DNA from: Peptacetobacter hominis
GTDB taxonomy: Bacteria; Bacillota; Clostridia; Peptostreptococcales; Peptostreptococcaceae
Assembly (NCBI RefSeq): GCF_006861675.1
Contig: NZ_SGJB01000002.1
Location: 1-64,000, forward strand
Length of the DNA: 64,000 nt
Direction: 5' to 3'
The position numbers and the translations under genes were made by a program. A model generated the notes under the pieces. That model searched no databases and had not been told where the DNA came from. It saw only the letters and a list, made by a program, of their open reading frames with translations. Numbering within the stretch: position 1 is the stretch's first letter; each line of letters begins with the position of its first letter. Positions 35,110-44,410 of this stretch are shown piece by piece.

Positions 35110-35778
35110 ATGAAAAGAGAAGATATTTTAAAAGCAGTTGATCATACATTACTAGGACAGGCAGCTACGTGGAACGATATAAAAACTGTAATAGATGACA
35201 GTATAAAATACAATGCGGCATCTGCCTGTATACCGGCATCATTTGTAAAAAGAGCAGCTGAATATGCTGATGGTAAAATGCCGATATGTACAGTAATAGG
35301 GTTCCCAAATGGATACAGTACTACAGAAGTAAAGGTATTTGAAGCAAAAAATGCTGTAGAAAACGGAGCATCTGAGATAGATATGGTAATAAATATAGGA
35401 GATGTGAAAGACGGAAAATTTGACGAAATAAAAGAAGAAATAAAGAAAATACATGAAGCATGTGATGGAAAAATACTTAAAGTTATAATAGAAACTTGTC
35501 TTCTTACTGAAGAGGAGAAGATAGAAATGTGCAGAGTTGTAACAGAGTCTGGAGCAGAATATATAAAAACATCTACAGGATTCTCTACAGGAGGAGCTAC
35601 ATTTGATGATATAGCTTTAATGAAAAAGCATGTAGGAGAGAATGTAAAAATAAAAGCTGCCGGTGGAATTTCATCTTTTGATGATGCTGAGAAGTTTATG
35701 GAACTTGGAGCAGACAGATTAGGTACAAGCAGACTTGTAAAAATAATGAAAAACGAAAGCAACATATCTGGATATTAA
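35110..35778 (+). CDS. deoC: Deoxyribose-phosphate aldolase
   Basis: This class I aldolase splits 2-deoxyribose 5-phosphate into acetaldehyde and glyceraldehyde 3-phosphate. It has VDHTLLGQ at the N-terminus, [16 protein letters not shown], and the Schiff-base lysine in [13 protein letters not shown] (about K153), then [16 protein letters not shown] 35110 is nine bases from GGAG, whereas ATG 35104 is only three, so 222 residues is the better product. It is the last gene of the salvage run and is followed by a terminator. Confidence 0.96.
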   Translation: MKREDILKAVDHTLLGQAATWNDIKTVIDDSIKYNAASACIPASFVKRAAEYADGKMPICTVIGFPNGYSTTEVKVFEAKNAVENGASEIDMVINIGDVKDGKFDEIKEEIKKIHEACDGKILKVIIETCLLTEEEKIEMCRVVTESGAEYIKTSTGFSTGGATFDDIALMKKHVGENVKIKAAGGISSFDDAEKFMELGADRLGTSRLVKIMKNESNISGY

Positions 35779-35802
35779 AAATATACTTTGTAGAAGATAA
35801 TT

Positions 35803-35834
35803 TAAAGAACTCTGTTTTATACAGGGTTCTTTTT
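35803..35834 (+). terminator. Terminator after deoC
   Basis: AAAGAACTCTG and CAGGGTTCTTT pair with one G-T around TTTTATA, followed by TTTAT. Confidence 0.75.
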
Positions 35835-35992
35835 ATATGTTTTTATAACAGTTGATAATATGTATATTGTTATATTGTTTAAAGAAATATGATATTAAAA
35901 ACACATCAAACGAAAGTTAATATACTTGTATTCGAAACTATATTATGCTATATTTTTATTTATAATGAAACTTATATAACGAGGAAATGATT

Positions 35993-36736
35993 ATGAATAA
36001 AAGACATTTACAGATACTGGATTTACTTACAAAATATAAAAAAATAGAAGTTACAAAGCTTTCAGAGGTACTTGGTGTATCTCAGGTAACAATAAGAAAG
36101 GATCTTGCAGCACTTGAAAGTATGGGAACTGTAGTAAGAGAGCATGGATATGCGACTTTGAACAACAGTGACGATATAAATACAAGACTTGCATATAACT
36201 ATGAAACGAAACAGGAAATTGCAAAAAGAGCTGTAGAATCCATAAAAGACGGAGAAACTATAATAATAGAATCAGGTTCATGCTGTGCACTTGTGGCACT
36301 TGAAATAGCAAAGACCAAAAAAGATGTTACTATGATTACAAACTCGGCGTTTATAGCTGACTATATCAGAAAATATTCTACGGTAAAAATAGTACTTCTC
36401 GGTGGAGAATATCAGAATGAATCCCAGGTAATGGTGGGACCTATGGTCAGAAAGTGTGTAGAGGGATTCTTTGTAGACAAGTTATTTTTAGGAATAGATG
36501 GATTTACATTTGAAACAGGTTTCACAGGAAGAGACTATATGCGTGGTGAGGCTATAAGAGATATGGCAAAACAGGCGTCAAATGTAATAGTTGTTGCGGA
36601 CTCTGGAAAGTTTGGTCAGAAAGGTGTGGTTGGACTTCTGGATACATCGAGAATATCAAAGGTATACACAGACGATGGAATTCCGGCGGAATATGAGGAA
36701 TATCTGAAAGAAAAAAATATTGAGGTTATAAAATAG
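35993..36736 (+). CDS. DeoR-family transcriptional regulator
   Basis: The N-terminal HTH_DeoR reads RHLQILDLLTKYKKIEVTKL and SQVTIRKDLAALESMG. The sugar-phosphate-sensing DeoRC domain has IIIESGSCCALVALEIA and DKLFLGIDGFTFETGFTG. ATG 35993 has GAGGA seven bases upstream; ATG 35987 is too close. The gene lies just after deoC, but the salvage promoter has GntR-type boxes, so this protein may control other genes, perhaps the acetyltransferase 18 bases downstream. Confidence 0.9.
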   Translation: MNKRHLQILDLLTKYKKIEVTKLSEVLGVSQVTIRKDLAALESMGTVVREHGYATLNNSDDINTRLAYNYETKQEIAKRAVESIKDGETIIIESGSCCALVALEIAKTKKDVTMITNSAFIADYIRKYSTVKIVLLGGEYQNESQVMVGPMVRKCVEGFFVDKLFLGIDGFTFETGFTGRDYMRGEAIRDMAKQASNVIVVADSGKFGQKGVVGLLDTSRISKVYTDDGIPAEYEEYLKEKNIEVIK

Positions 36737-36754
36737 GGCACAAAGGGGAATAAT

Positions 36755-37390
36755 ATGAAATTTGAGTATATAGATAGAAATAACTGGAAAAGAGAAGAGT
36801 ATTTCAGACATTATAAAGAAAATATACCATGCACATACAGTATAAGTGCAAAACTGGATATATCAAATATAAAAAACAGAAATGAAAAAATATATCCGGC
36901 CATGCTGTATGCAATTTCAACTATTGTAAATAGATATGATGAATTCAGAACATCACTGGATGAGGATGGCAGAGTAGGAGTGTTTGACGAGATGATGCCC
37001 TGCTACACTGTATTCAACAAAGAAACAGAGATGTTTTCCAATATATGGACTGAATACAGAAAAGATTACAGCGAGTTCAAAAGACTTTATATTGAAGATG
37101 TAGAGAATTACGGAAATTTTACATCTATGAATGCGAAACCGGGTACACCGATAAATACTTTTCCTGTGTCGATGATACCATGGATTTCGTTTGAGGGATT
37201 TAATCTAAACCTTCAGAAAGGATATGACTATCTTCTTCCGATATTTACTATGGGAAAATACTGCATTGAAGATGGAAAATATATCATGCCTATATCTGTA
37301 CAGGTTCATCATGCGGTATGTGATGGATTTCATGTATCCAGGTTTATAAATGAGTTGCAGGAATTTATAAATAAATTTGAATGGATATAA
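36755..37390 (+). CDS. Type A chloramphenicol O-acetyltransferase-like protein
   Basis: The 211-residue CAT fold is clear: RNNWKREEYFRHYKENIPCT at the start, PAMLYAISTIVNRYDEFR, and the catalytic QVHHAVCDGFHVSRFINELQ (HH at 185-186, with the DG structural Asp). It would transfer acetyl from acetyl-CoA to the 3-hydroxyl of chloramphenicol. Codon use is the host's (ATA, AGA rich) and it is coupled to a deoR-type gene, so it looks resident rather than recently acquired. Whether it gives resistance is not known. Confidence 0.88.
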   Translation: MKFEYIDRNNWKREEYFRHYKENIPCTYSISAKLDISNIKNRNEKIYPAMLYAISTIVNRYDEFRTSLDEDGRVGVFDEMMPCYTVFNKETEMFSNIWTEYRKDYSEFKRLYIEDVENYGNFTSMNAKPGTPINTFPVSMIPWISFEGFNLNLQKGYDYLLPIFTMGKYCIEDGKYIMPISVQVHHAVCDGFHVSRFINELQEFINKFEWI

Positions 37391-37412
37391 TTTCATATTA
37401 CAATTAATAATA

Positions 37413-37466
37413 ATAAAAAGCTGTCATATGAATCTTTTGTAGGTTCGATGACAGCTTTTTATTATT
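37413..37466. terminator. Bidirectional terminator, cat-like gene / activase
   Basis: AAAAAGCTGTCAT and ATGACAGCTTTTT form a 13-bp stem, with a partial inner pairing GAATC...GGTTC. Confidence 0.85.
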
Positions 37467-37500
37467 AAGATTTATTGGATATATTCTATATTAGTGAGTT

Positions 37501-38397
37501 TTAAAAGAAGCACTCAAGTCCGTTACTTACAAAAATCTGTCTGTAATCTTCAAGGTCTTCTTTCTGAAGAGCCTTTATATTTTTCAGTTTATAATCTCTT
37601 CCAAGAAGTTCATATTTTTTCTCTCCGAACTGATGGAATGGAAGAAGCTGAACTTTTTTTGCACCTACTGAAACAAGAAGTTTTGATAGACCTTCAGCAT
37701 CTTCTATAGAATTGTTGAAACCAGGAATAACAGGTATTCTCGGAAGAACCTCTATTTTGTTTTCTATAGCCCATTTAAGATTTTCTATTATAAGCTCATT
37801 GTGAACTTCTGTACCTTCAAAATGTTTGTTGGAATCGTAATGCTTAACATCGAAAAGAAGAAGATCAAGCATTTCTGCAAGCTCTTTGAATGTATCTTTT
37901 TCTATATATCCGGTTGTCTCTATAGCGACATGTATATTGTGTTTATGAAGTTCAGAGATAAGATTCTTCAGAAATTCCGGCTGACTCATTCCCTCTCCTC
38001 CAGAGATAGTAACCCCTCCACCTGATTCTTCATAGAAATCAATATCCTGAAGACATGTTTCAACGATTTCATCTACTGAAGAGTATTCACCTTCATAAGA
38101 AAGTGCATCGCTCATACAGCTATCAACGCATTTAAGGCATTTTACACATTTTGAATTATCTATTGATATTTTTCCATCTATGTGAGAAATAGCAGATTCA
38201 GGACAGGTATTTACACAACTCAGACAATGAACACATTTTTTCTCATCGTATAATAGCTGTATATCCTCTATCTGAGATTCGGGATTTGAACACCATGCAC
38301 ATCTAAGAGGACATCCTTTTAAAAATACTGTGGTTCTTATCCCCGGGCCGTCATGAATGCTGAATTTCTGTATATTAAATATGATTCCTTTTTTCAT
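37501..38397 (-). CDS. Glycyl-radical enzyme activating enzyme (radical SAM)
   Basis: This activase makes the glycyl radical on a partner enzyme using SAM and an iron-sulfur cluster. It has the CxxxCxxC motif CPLRCAWC near residue 30. Two ferredoxin-like clusters follow, CVHCLSCVNTCP and CVKCLKCVDSC (about 56-95), characteristic of activases for glycerol-dehydratase-type enzymes rather than PFL itself. GGVTISGGEGMSQPEFL is the SAM-binding GGE region. It is divergent from the glycyl-radical enzyme gene at 38628, its evident substrate. Confidence 0.93.
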   Translation of the reverse strand: MKKGIIFNIQKFSIHDGPGIRTTVFLKGCPLRCAWCSNPESQIEDIQLLYDEKKCVHCLSCVNTCPESAISHIDGKISIDNSKCVKCLKCVDSCMSDALSYEGEYSSVDEIVETCLQDIDFYEESGGGVTISGGEGMSQPEFLKNLISELHKHNIHVAIETTGYIEKDTFKELAEMLDLLLFDVKHYDSNKHFEGTEVHNELIIENLKWAIENKIEVLPRIPVIPGFNNSIEDAEGLSKLLVSVGAKKVQLLPFHQFGEKKYELLGRDYKLKNIKALQKEDLEDYRQIFVSNGLECFF

Positions 38398-38541
38398 AAT
38401 ATAATTCCTCCTGATAATATGATTGCAATTATTGGATAAAATAACGATATAATTTCTAAGGATATAATATCATATAGAATATAATATGTAAAATAAAATA
38501 ATTACGAATGAAACTTTAACTGTCTTTTTATGAAATATATA

Positions 38542-38569
38542 TTGACTTTCATACGAGGTAATATATAAT
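38542..38569 (+). promoter_or_regulatory. Promoter of the glycyl-radical enzyme gene
   Basis: TTGACT and TATAAT are separated by 16 bp, about 59 bases before the start codon. Confidence 0.5.
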
Positions 38570-38627
38570 ATAAGTATAAAATGAAATATAAATATCTTTC
38601 AAATGAAATAAGAAGGAGAAAAATAAT

Positions 38628-41039
38628 ATGAAAAACGTTGAACATTTCGGTGACCTTACACCAAGGATGAATGAATATAGAGAAAAGGTTCTTGATAAGA
38701 AACCTTATATATGTGCAGAGAGAGCACTTCTTGCGACAGAGGCATACAAAGCAAATCAGAATCAGCCTCCTGTTATGAAACGTGCACTTATGTTAAAGAA
38801 CATACTTGAAAAGATGACAATATATATAGAAGATGAAACTCTTATAGTAGGAAACCAGGCTAAATCAAATAAAGATGCTCCTATATTCCCTGAATATACA
38901 CTTGAATTCGTACTAAACGAACTTGATTTATTTGAAAAACGTGATGGTGATGTATTCTACATAACTGAACAGACAAAAGAGGATATTAGATCAATAGCAC
39001 CTTTCTGGGAAAATAACAACCTTAGAAGTAAGGGTGGAGCACTTCTTCCTGATGAGGTAAGTGTATATATGGAAACAGGTTTCTTTGGAATGGAAGGAAA
39101 ACTTAATTCAGGGGATGCACATCTTGCAGTTGACTATCAGCAGGTACTTGAAAAAGGACTTAAAGGATATGAGGAGAGAGTAAAAAAACTTAAATCAGAA
39201 CTTGACCTTTGCAAACCTGAAAGTATAGACAAGTATCAGTTCTACAAAGCTGTACTTATAGTAATAGATGCTGTTAAGACTTATGCAGATCGTTTCTCAA
39301 AACTTGCCCTTGAACTTGCTGAAAAGGAAACAGGAAAGAGAAAAGAGGAACTTCTTGAAATAAGCCGTATATGTGCAAAGGTTCCATATGAACCGGCAGA
39401 AACATTCCATGAGGCAGTTCAGTCTACTTGGTTTATACAGCTTATACTTCAGATAGAATCAAATGGACATTCACTTTCATACGGAAGATTTGACCAGTAT
39501 ATATATCCATACTACAAGCACGATGTAGATAATGGACTTATAACTGATGATGAGGTAGTTGAAATACTTACAAATCTATGGATAAAAACTCTTACAATAA
39601 ACAAAGTAAGAAGTCAGTCTCATACTTTCAGTAGTGCAGGAAGCCCAATGTATCAGAACGTTACAATAGGCGGACAGACTACAGATAAAAAAGACGCTAC
39701 AAATGAACTTTCATACCTTGTACTTAAATCAGTTGCACAGACAAGACTTCCACAGCCAAACCTTACAGTAAGATATCACAGAAATATGCCAAAGGAATTT
39801 TTAGATGAGGCAATCGAGGTAATGAAGCTTGGAACAGGAATGCCTGCTTTTAACTCAGATGAGGTCATAATACCTTCATTTATAGAAAAAGGTGTAAAAG
39901 AAGAGGATGCATACAACTATTCGGCTATAGGATGCGTTGAGACTGCAGTTCCTGGAAAATGGGGATACAGATGTACAGGAATGAGTTACATGAATTTCCC
40001 TAGAATACTTCTTATAGTTATGAATGACGGAATAGATCCAACAACAGGAAAGAGATTTGTTGAGGGATGCGGACACTTCAAGGATATGAAATCATTTGAT
40101 GAGCTTATGGCAGCTATAGATAAAGTTATGAGAGAGCTTACTCGTATGAGTGTAATAGTTGAAAATGCTATAGACCTTGCACTTGAAAGGGATGTTCCGG
40201 ACGTTCTTTGTTCAGCACTTACTGAAGACTGTATAGGTAGAGGTAAGACTATAAAAGAAGGTGGAGCGGTATACGACTTCATATCAGGACTTCAGGTGGG
40301 GATAGCAAATATGGCAGACAGCCTTGCAGCAATCAAAAAACTTGTATTCGAAGAAAAGAAAATCACTCCAGAGCAGCTTTTCAATGCTATGGAAGATGAC
40401 TTCACAAGTGAAGAAAACAAAAAAATACAGTACATGCTTATAAACGATGCTCCAAAATACGGAAACGACAACGATTATGTTGATAATCTTGTTGTAGAGG
40501 TATACAATTCATATATAGATGAAATGAAAAAATATCCTAACACTCGTTATGGAAGAGGACCAATAGGTGGTATAAGATATGCAGGTACATCAAGTATATC
40601 TGCCAACGTAGGACAGGGATTTGGAACAATGGCAACTCCTGATGGACGTAATGCACGTACACCTCTAGCTGAAGGATGTTCGCCAGCTCACAACTGTGAC
40701 AAGAAAGGACCTACTTCAGTATTCAAATCAGTATCAAAACTTCCTACACACGAGATAACAGGGGGAGTTCTTCTTAACCAGAAGGTTACACCTCAGATGT
40801 TAGCAAGTGAAGAAAACAGAGATAAGCTTGAAATGATGATAAGAACATTCTTCAACAGACTTGATGGATACCACGTTCAGTACAATGTTGTTTCAAGAGA
40901 AACTCTGATAGATGCACAGAAACATCCTGAAAAACACAGAGACCTTATAGTAAGGGTTGCAGGATATTCAGCATTCTTCAATGCATTATCAAAAGCTACT
41001 CAGGATGATATAATAGGAAGAACTGAACAGACTTTATAA
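38628..41039 (+). CDS. Glycyl-radical enzyme, YbiW/PflD-like; candidate 1,5-anhydroglucitol-6-phosphate dehydratase
   Basis: An 803-residue GRE has the thiyl Cys and base Glu in YSAIGCVETAVPGKWGYRC (C436, E438) and the radical Gly in RVAGYSAFFNAL (G779). The G-C-V-E motif excludes pyruvate formate-lyase (which has CC) and marks a dehydratase-type enzyme. The block around C436 closely recalls E. coli YbiW/PflD. Those enzymes have been reported to act on 1,5-anhydroglucitol 6-phosphate, giving 1-deoxyfructose 6-phosphate; I cite this from memory. The next gene encodes an FSA-type aldolase, which would cleave that product. The divergent activase completes the unit. Confidence 0.88.
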   Translation: MKNVEHFGDLTPRMNEYREKVLDKKPYICAERALLATEAYKANQNQPPVMKRALMLKNILEKMTIYIEDETLIVGNQAKSNKDAPIFPEYTLEFVLNELDLFEKRDGDVFYITEQTKEDIRSIAPFWENNNLRSKGGALLPDEVSVYMETGFFGMEGKLNSGDAHLAVDYQQVLEKGLKGYEERVKKLKSELDLCKPESIDKYQFYKAVLIVIDAVKTYADRFSKLALELAEKETGKRKEELLEISRICAKVPYEPAETFHEAVQSTWFIQLILQIESNGHSLSYGRFDQYIYPYYKHDVDNGLITDDEVVEILTNLWIKTLTINKVRSQSHTFSSAGSPMYQNVTIGGQTTDKKDATNELSYLVLKSVAQTRLPQPNLTVRYHRNMPKEFLDEAIEVMKLGTGMPAFNSDEVIIPSFIEKGVKEEDAYNYSAIGCVETAVPGKWGYRCTGMSYMNFPRILLIVMNDGIDPTTGKRFVEGCGHFKDMKSFDELMAAIDKVMRELTRMSVIVENAIDLALERDVPDVLCSALTEDCIGRGKTIKEGGAVYDFISGLQVGIANMADSLAAIKKLVFEEKKITPEQLFNAMEDDFTSEENKKIQYMLINDAPKYGNDNDYVDNLVVEVYNSYIDEMKKYPNTRYGRGPIGGIRYAGTSSISANVGQGFGTMATPDGRNARTPLAEGCSPAHNCDKKGPTSVFKSVSKLPTHEITGGVLLNQKVTPQMLASEENRDKLEMMIRTFFNRLDGYHVQYNVVSRETLIDAQKHPEKHRDLIVRVAGYSAFFNALSKATQDDIIGRTEQTL

Positions 41040-41100
41040 AAAACTAATAATAAAAATAAATTTATAATATAAAAGTAATTGCAAAAGGAGATATTAAAAA

Positions 41101-41781
41101 ATGGAATTCATAGTTGATACAGTAAACCTTGACGAAATAAGAGATGCAGTAGAGTATATGCCTATAGTGGGAGTTACAAGTAACCCTTCAATAGTAAAGG
41201 CTACTTCACCAGAAAACTTCTTTGACCATATGAGAGAGATAAGAAACATAATAGGAAAAGAAAGAAGCCTTCATGTTCAGGTAATAGCAAAGGACGCGGA
41301 AGGAATAATAAAAGAGGCTCACAGAATACTTGAAGAAATAGACAATGAAGTATATATAAAAGTTCCTGTTTCATATGAAGGAGTTAAAGCTATAAAAGCA
41401 CTTAAGGCAGAAGGAATAAAAGTTACAGCAACAGCAGTATACGACCTTATGCAGGCATATATGGCACTTGCAGCAGGTGCTGATTATATAGCTCCATATG
41501 TAAACAGAATAGGAAACCTTGGAGCAGATCCAATGGATCTTATATCAGCTCTTTCTGATAGAATAGCTGTTGATGGATATGACTGTAAGATTGTAGCAGC
41601 TTCATTCAAAGGAGTTCAGCAGGTAAGGGATTCATTCAACTACGGTGCTCATTCAATAACAGCTCCAGTTGCAGTTTTAAAACAGATATTCGCAAATCCT
41701 AATATAGAAAAAGCAGTTGATGATTTCAATAAAGACTGGTATTCAATGTACGGAGAAGGAAAAGGAATCTGCGAATTATAG
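41101..41781 (+). CDS. Fructose-6-phosphate aldolase / transaldolase-like protein (FSA)
   Basis: A small TIM-barrel transaldolase of 226 residues has MEFIVDTVNLDEIRDAVEY, GVTSNPSIVKA, the Schiff-base lysine in VYIKVPVS (about K87), and ALAAGADYIAPYVNRIGN. Size and sequence fit the FSA/TalC subgroup, which joins or splits dihydroxyacetone or hydroxyacetone and glyceraldehyde 3-phosphate. It follows the glycyl-radical enzyme by 61 bases with no terminator, so it should act on that enzyme's product. A role as ordinary transaldolase is less likely given the context. Confidence 0.9.
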   Translation: MEFIVDTVNLDEIRDAVEYMPIVGVTSNPSIVKATSPENFFDHMREIRNIIGKERSLHVQVIAKDAEGIIKEAHRILEEIDNEVYIKVPVSYEGVKAIKALKAEGIKVTATAVYDLMQAYMALAAGADYIAPYVNRIGNLGADPMDLISALSDRIAVDGYDCKIVAASFKGVQQVRDSFNYGAHSITAPVAVLKQIFANPNIEKAVDDFNKDWYSMYGEGKGICEL

Positions 41782-41806
41782 AGGCAAATTATAATGTTAA
41801 AAATAT

Positions 41807-41847
41807 AACACAGTACATTTCTTATAGATTTGTACTGTGTTTTTTTG
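41807..41847 (+). terminator. Terminator after the GRE-FSA operon
   Basis: AACACAGTACA and TGTACTGTGTT pair around a 13-base loop, with a T7 tail. Confidence 0.85.
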
Positions 41848-41960
41848 TTAAACATATTGACTGCTGCATTGCGTAATAGATTATCATAATATTTGAAAGG
41901 AGATAAAAATATTTTGCGATAAATAGACTTTATAATTTTAGTTAAAAAAATAACTATATA

Positions 41961-41991
41961 CTTGACAAAATTTATCAAGTTTTGATAATAT
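41961..41991 (+). promoter_or_regulatory. Promoter and possible operator of the rrf2 gene
   Basis: TTGACA (41962-41967) and TAATAT (41986-41991) are 18 bp apart. The CTTGA...TCAAG dyad overlapping the -35 and spacer could be the Rrf2 protein's own site. Confidence 0.5.
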
Positions 41992-42015
41992 TAAGACATA
42001 AAGTAGGTGATGAAA

Positions 42016-42411
42016 ATGTTATTTACAAAGGAAAGCGACTATGCGATAAGAATAGTTAGAGCGCTTAATAATGTAGATAAACTGACAATCAGAGAGATTT
42101 GTGAGAAGGAGGAATTACCTGAGGCGTTTGCATACAAGATAATAAAAAAACTTGCAAAAGCCGGCATTGTAAACATAAAAAGAGGTGCAGCCGGTGGATA
42201 CAGCCTTGCAAAAGATACAGAAAGTATGAATCTATATGATATAGTTTCATCTGTAGAGCCTGATTTTGCTGTTATGCAGTGTATAAATGGATTCTGCAGC
42301 CGAAATGGAAATAATGGACGTTGTTGTGTTCATAAAGAACTTGTATCTATACAAAGAGAGGTAGAAGAACTTCTTAAAAGAAAAACTCTGAGTGAAATAT
42401 TTGGTCAATAA
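42016..42411 (+). CDS. Rrf2-family iron-sulfur regulator
   Basis: The N-terminal winged helix reads LFTKESDYAIRIVRALNNVD and AFAYKIIKKLAKAGIVNIKR, with RGAAGGYSLAKD as the wing. A C-terminal Cys set, CINGFCSRNGNNGRCC, is in the place where IscR, NsrR and relatives bind an iron-sulfur cluster. The protein probably senses redox state, NO or iron-sulfur status. ATG 42016 is used; GTG 42007 and ATG 42010 are in frame but too close to the AGG. It stands 103 bases upstream of cooS on the same strand, so control of the CO dehydrogenase operon is likely but not shown. Confidence 0.9.
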   Translation: MLFTKESDYAIRIVRALNNVDKLTIREICEKEELPEAFAYKIIKKLAKAGIVNIKRGAAGGYSLAKDTESMNLYDIVSSVEPDFAVMQCINGFCSRNGNNGRCCVHKELVSIQREVEELLKRKTLSEIFGQ

Positions 42412-42514
42412 GAGAGGATTTGGCTTGTACTTATGTATAGGCTGAATTTTAAGATTAAAGTGGACTAAATACATCTACTTTTTTATAAAAATCCATTTTT
42501 CAGGAGGAAAAAAT

Positions 42515-44398
42515 ATGAATCATTGTTACGGATGCAATACATGTAAAAGTGCGGATAAACCTTTAGAGGGATATATAAAAGGTCTTCCGTTTGAAACTTC
42601 TCATCATAGAGTTGAGAGTCAGAGCACAAAATGTGGATTTGGTCTTCAGGGAGTATGCTGCAGACTCTGTTCAAATGGACCTTGCCGTATAACTCCGGAA
42701 GCTCCGAGAGGTATATGTGGAGCTACAGCAGATACAATAGTGGCAAGAAACTTCCTTAGAGCAGTTGCTTCTGGATCTGGATGCTACATACATGTTGTAG
42801 AAAATACAGCAAGAAATGTAAAGGATGTAGCCCAGAAAAGAGGAGAAATAAAGGGTGAAAATGCACTTAATAGACTGGCAGATATTTTTGGAATATCAGA
42901 AGAAGATAAATATATAAGAGCTGAAAAAGTTGCAGATGCTGTACTTAAGGATTTATATCTTCCTGAGTATGAAAAAATGGAACTTGTTGAGAAAATGTCT
43001 TATGCTCCTAGATTCAAAAACTGGAAGGAACTTGGTATTCTTCCCGGTGGAGCAAAATCTGAGATATGTCATGGTGTTGTAAAATGTTCAACAAACCTTA
43101 ACTCAGATCCTGTAGATATGCTTAAAGACTGTCTGAAACTTGGAATTTCTACAGGAATATACGGACTTACACTTACGAATCTACTAAACGATATAGTACT
43201 TGGAGAACCTGAAATAAGAATGGCTCCAGTAGGTATGAGAGTAGTGGATCCTGAGTATATAAATATAATGATAACAGGACATCAGCATTCGATGTTTACA
43301 TATCTTCAGAAGAGACTTACAGAAGATGATATAGTTGAAAAAGCAAAAAAAGCAGGTGCAAAAGGATTCAAACTTGTAGGATGTACATGCGTTGGTCAGG
43401 ATCTTCAGCTTAGAGGAGCTCATTATGAGGATATATTCGATGGACACGCGGGAAACAATTACACAAGTGAGGCTATACTTGCAACTGGAGCAATAGATGC
43501 TGTTATATCAGAGTTTAACTGTACTCTACCTGGAATAGAACCTATATGTGATGAACTTAAAATAAAACAGATATGTATTGACGATGTCGCAAAGAAAGCA
43601 AATGCGGAACTTAAAGTATTTGATTTTGAAAATAGAGAAGAAGTATCTGAGGAAATAATAGATATGGTTATAGATTCATATACTTCAAGAAGAGGAGATG
43701 TTCCTCTTAATCTTATGGAAGACCACGGATATGAGAATACACTTACAGGTGTAAGTGAAGGATCTCTTAAAAACTTCCTTGGCGGAAACTGGAAACCTCT
43801 TGTAGATCTTATAGTTTCAGGTGATATAAAAGGTGTTGCAGGAGTTGTAGGATGTTCAAACCTTACAGCTGGTGGACACGATGTTCTTACTGTTGAGCTT
43901 GTAAAACAGCTTATAGCAAAGGATATAATAGTACTTACAGCAGGATGTTCATCTGGAGGAATTGAAAACTGCGGACTTATGACTCCAGAGGCAGCGGAAC
44001 TTGCAGGACCTAAACTGAAGGCAGTGTGCAAAAAGCTTGGAATACCACCAGTACTTAACTTTGGACCATGTCTTGCAATAGGAAGACTTGAAATAGTTGC
44101 AACTGAACTTGCTGAGGAGATAGGAGTAGACCTTCCACAGCTTCCACTTGTACTTTCTGCAGCTCAGTGGCTTGAGGAACAGGCACTTGCAGATGGATGC
44201 TTTGGACTTGCGCTTGGACTTCCCCTTCACCTTGGACTTCCGCCATTTGTTACAGGAAGTGATGTCGCTGTGAAGCTACTTACTGAAGATATGAAACAGC
44301 TTACAGGTGGACAGGTTATAATAAATCCTGATGCGGTTGAGACTGCGGATATACTTGAAAATATAATACTTGAAAAACGTGCAGAACTTAACATATAG
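42515..44398 (+). CDS. cooS: Anaerobic Ni-Fe carbon monoxide dehydrogenase catalytic subunit
   Basis: CooS oxidises CO with water to CO2 at a Ni-4Fe-5S C-cluster. The N-terminal cluster cysteines are CYGCNTC and CGFGLQGVCCRLCSNGPCRI. C-cluster ligands are recognisable at ITGHQHSMF, GCTCVGQD, SEFNCTLPG, VVGCSNLTAGG, TAGCSSGGIENC and FGPCLAIGR. At 627 residues it is a normal monofunctional CODH. No acetyl-CoA synthase or hydrogenase subunits adjoin it. Instead CooF and a flavoprotein follow at once, so electrons should go to NAD(P)+ or another acceptor through these. The CTCVGQD form instead of CCTGNE marks a particular CODH clade. Start follows AGGAGG. Confidence 0.95.
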   Translation: MNHCYGCNTCKSADKPLEGYIKGLPFETSHHRVESQSTKCGFGLQGVCCRLCSNGPCRITPEAPRGICGATADTIVARNFLRAVASGSGCYIHVVENTARNVKDVAQKRGEIKGENALNRLADIFGISEEDKYIRAEKVADAVLKDLYLPEYEKMELVEKMSYAPRFKNWKELGILPGGAKSEICHGVVKCSTNLNSDPVDMLKDCLKLGISTGIYGLTLTNLLNDIVLGEPEIRMAPVGMRVVDPEYINIMITGHQHSMFTYLQKRLTEDDIVEKAKKAGAKGFKLVGCTCVGQDLQLRGAHYEDIFDGHAGNNYTSEAILATGAIDAVISEFNCTLPGIEPICDELKIKQICIDDVAKKANAELKVFDFENREEVSEEIIDMVIDSYTSRRGDVPLNLMEDHGYENTLTGVSEGSLKNFLGGNWKPLVDLIVSGDIKGVAGVVGCSNLTAGGHDVLTVELVKQLIAKDIIVLTAGCSSGGIENCGLMTPEAAELAGPKLKAVCKKLGIPPVLNFGPCLAIGRLEIVATELAEEIGVDLPQLPLVLSAAQWLEEQALADGCFGLALGLPLHLGLPPFVTGSDVAVKLLTEDMKQLTGGQVIINPDAVETADILENIILEKRAELNI

Positions 44399-44410
44399 GA
44401 GGGCTGCCAT

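Noticed and set aside
35142..35765. 207-codon minus-strand frame opposite deoC
   Set aside because: It covers deoC exactly and has no ribosome site. deoC itself is beyond doubt.
38628..41039. Annotation as pyruvate formate-lyase
   Set aside because: The active site has a single Cys in G-C-V-E instead of the adjacent Cys pair of PFL, and the activase has the extra ferredoxin domain.
43459..44031. 190-codon minus-strand frame opposite cooS
   Set aside because: It is a shadow of the cooS coding bias with no start signal or motif.
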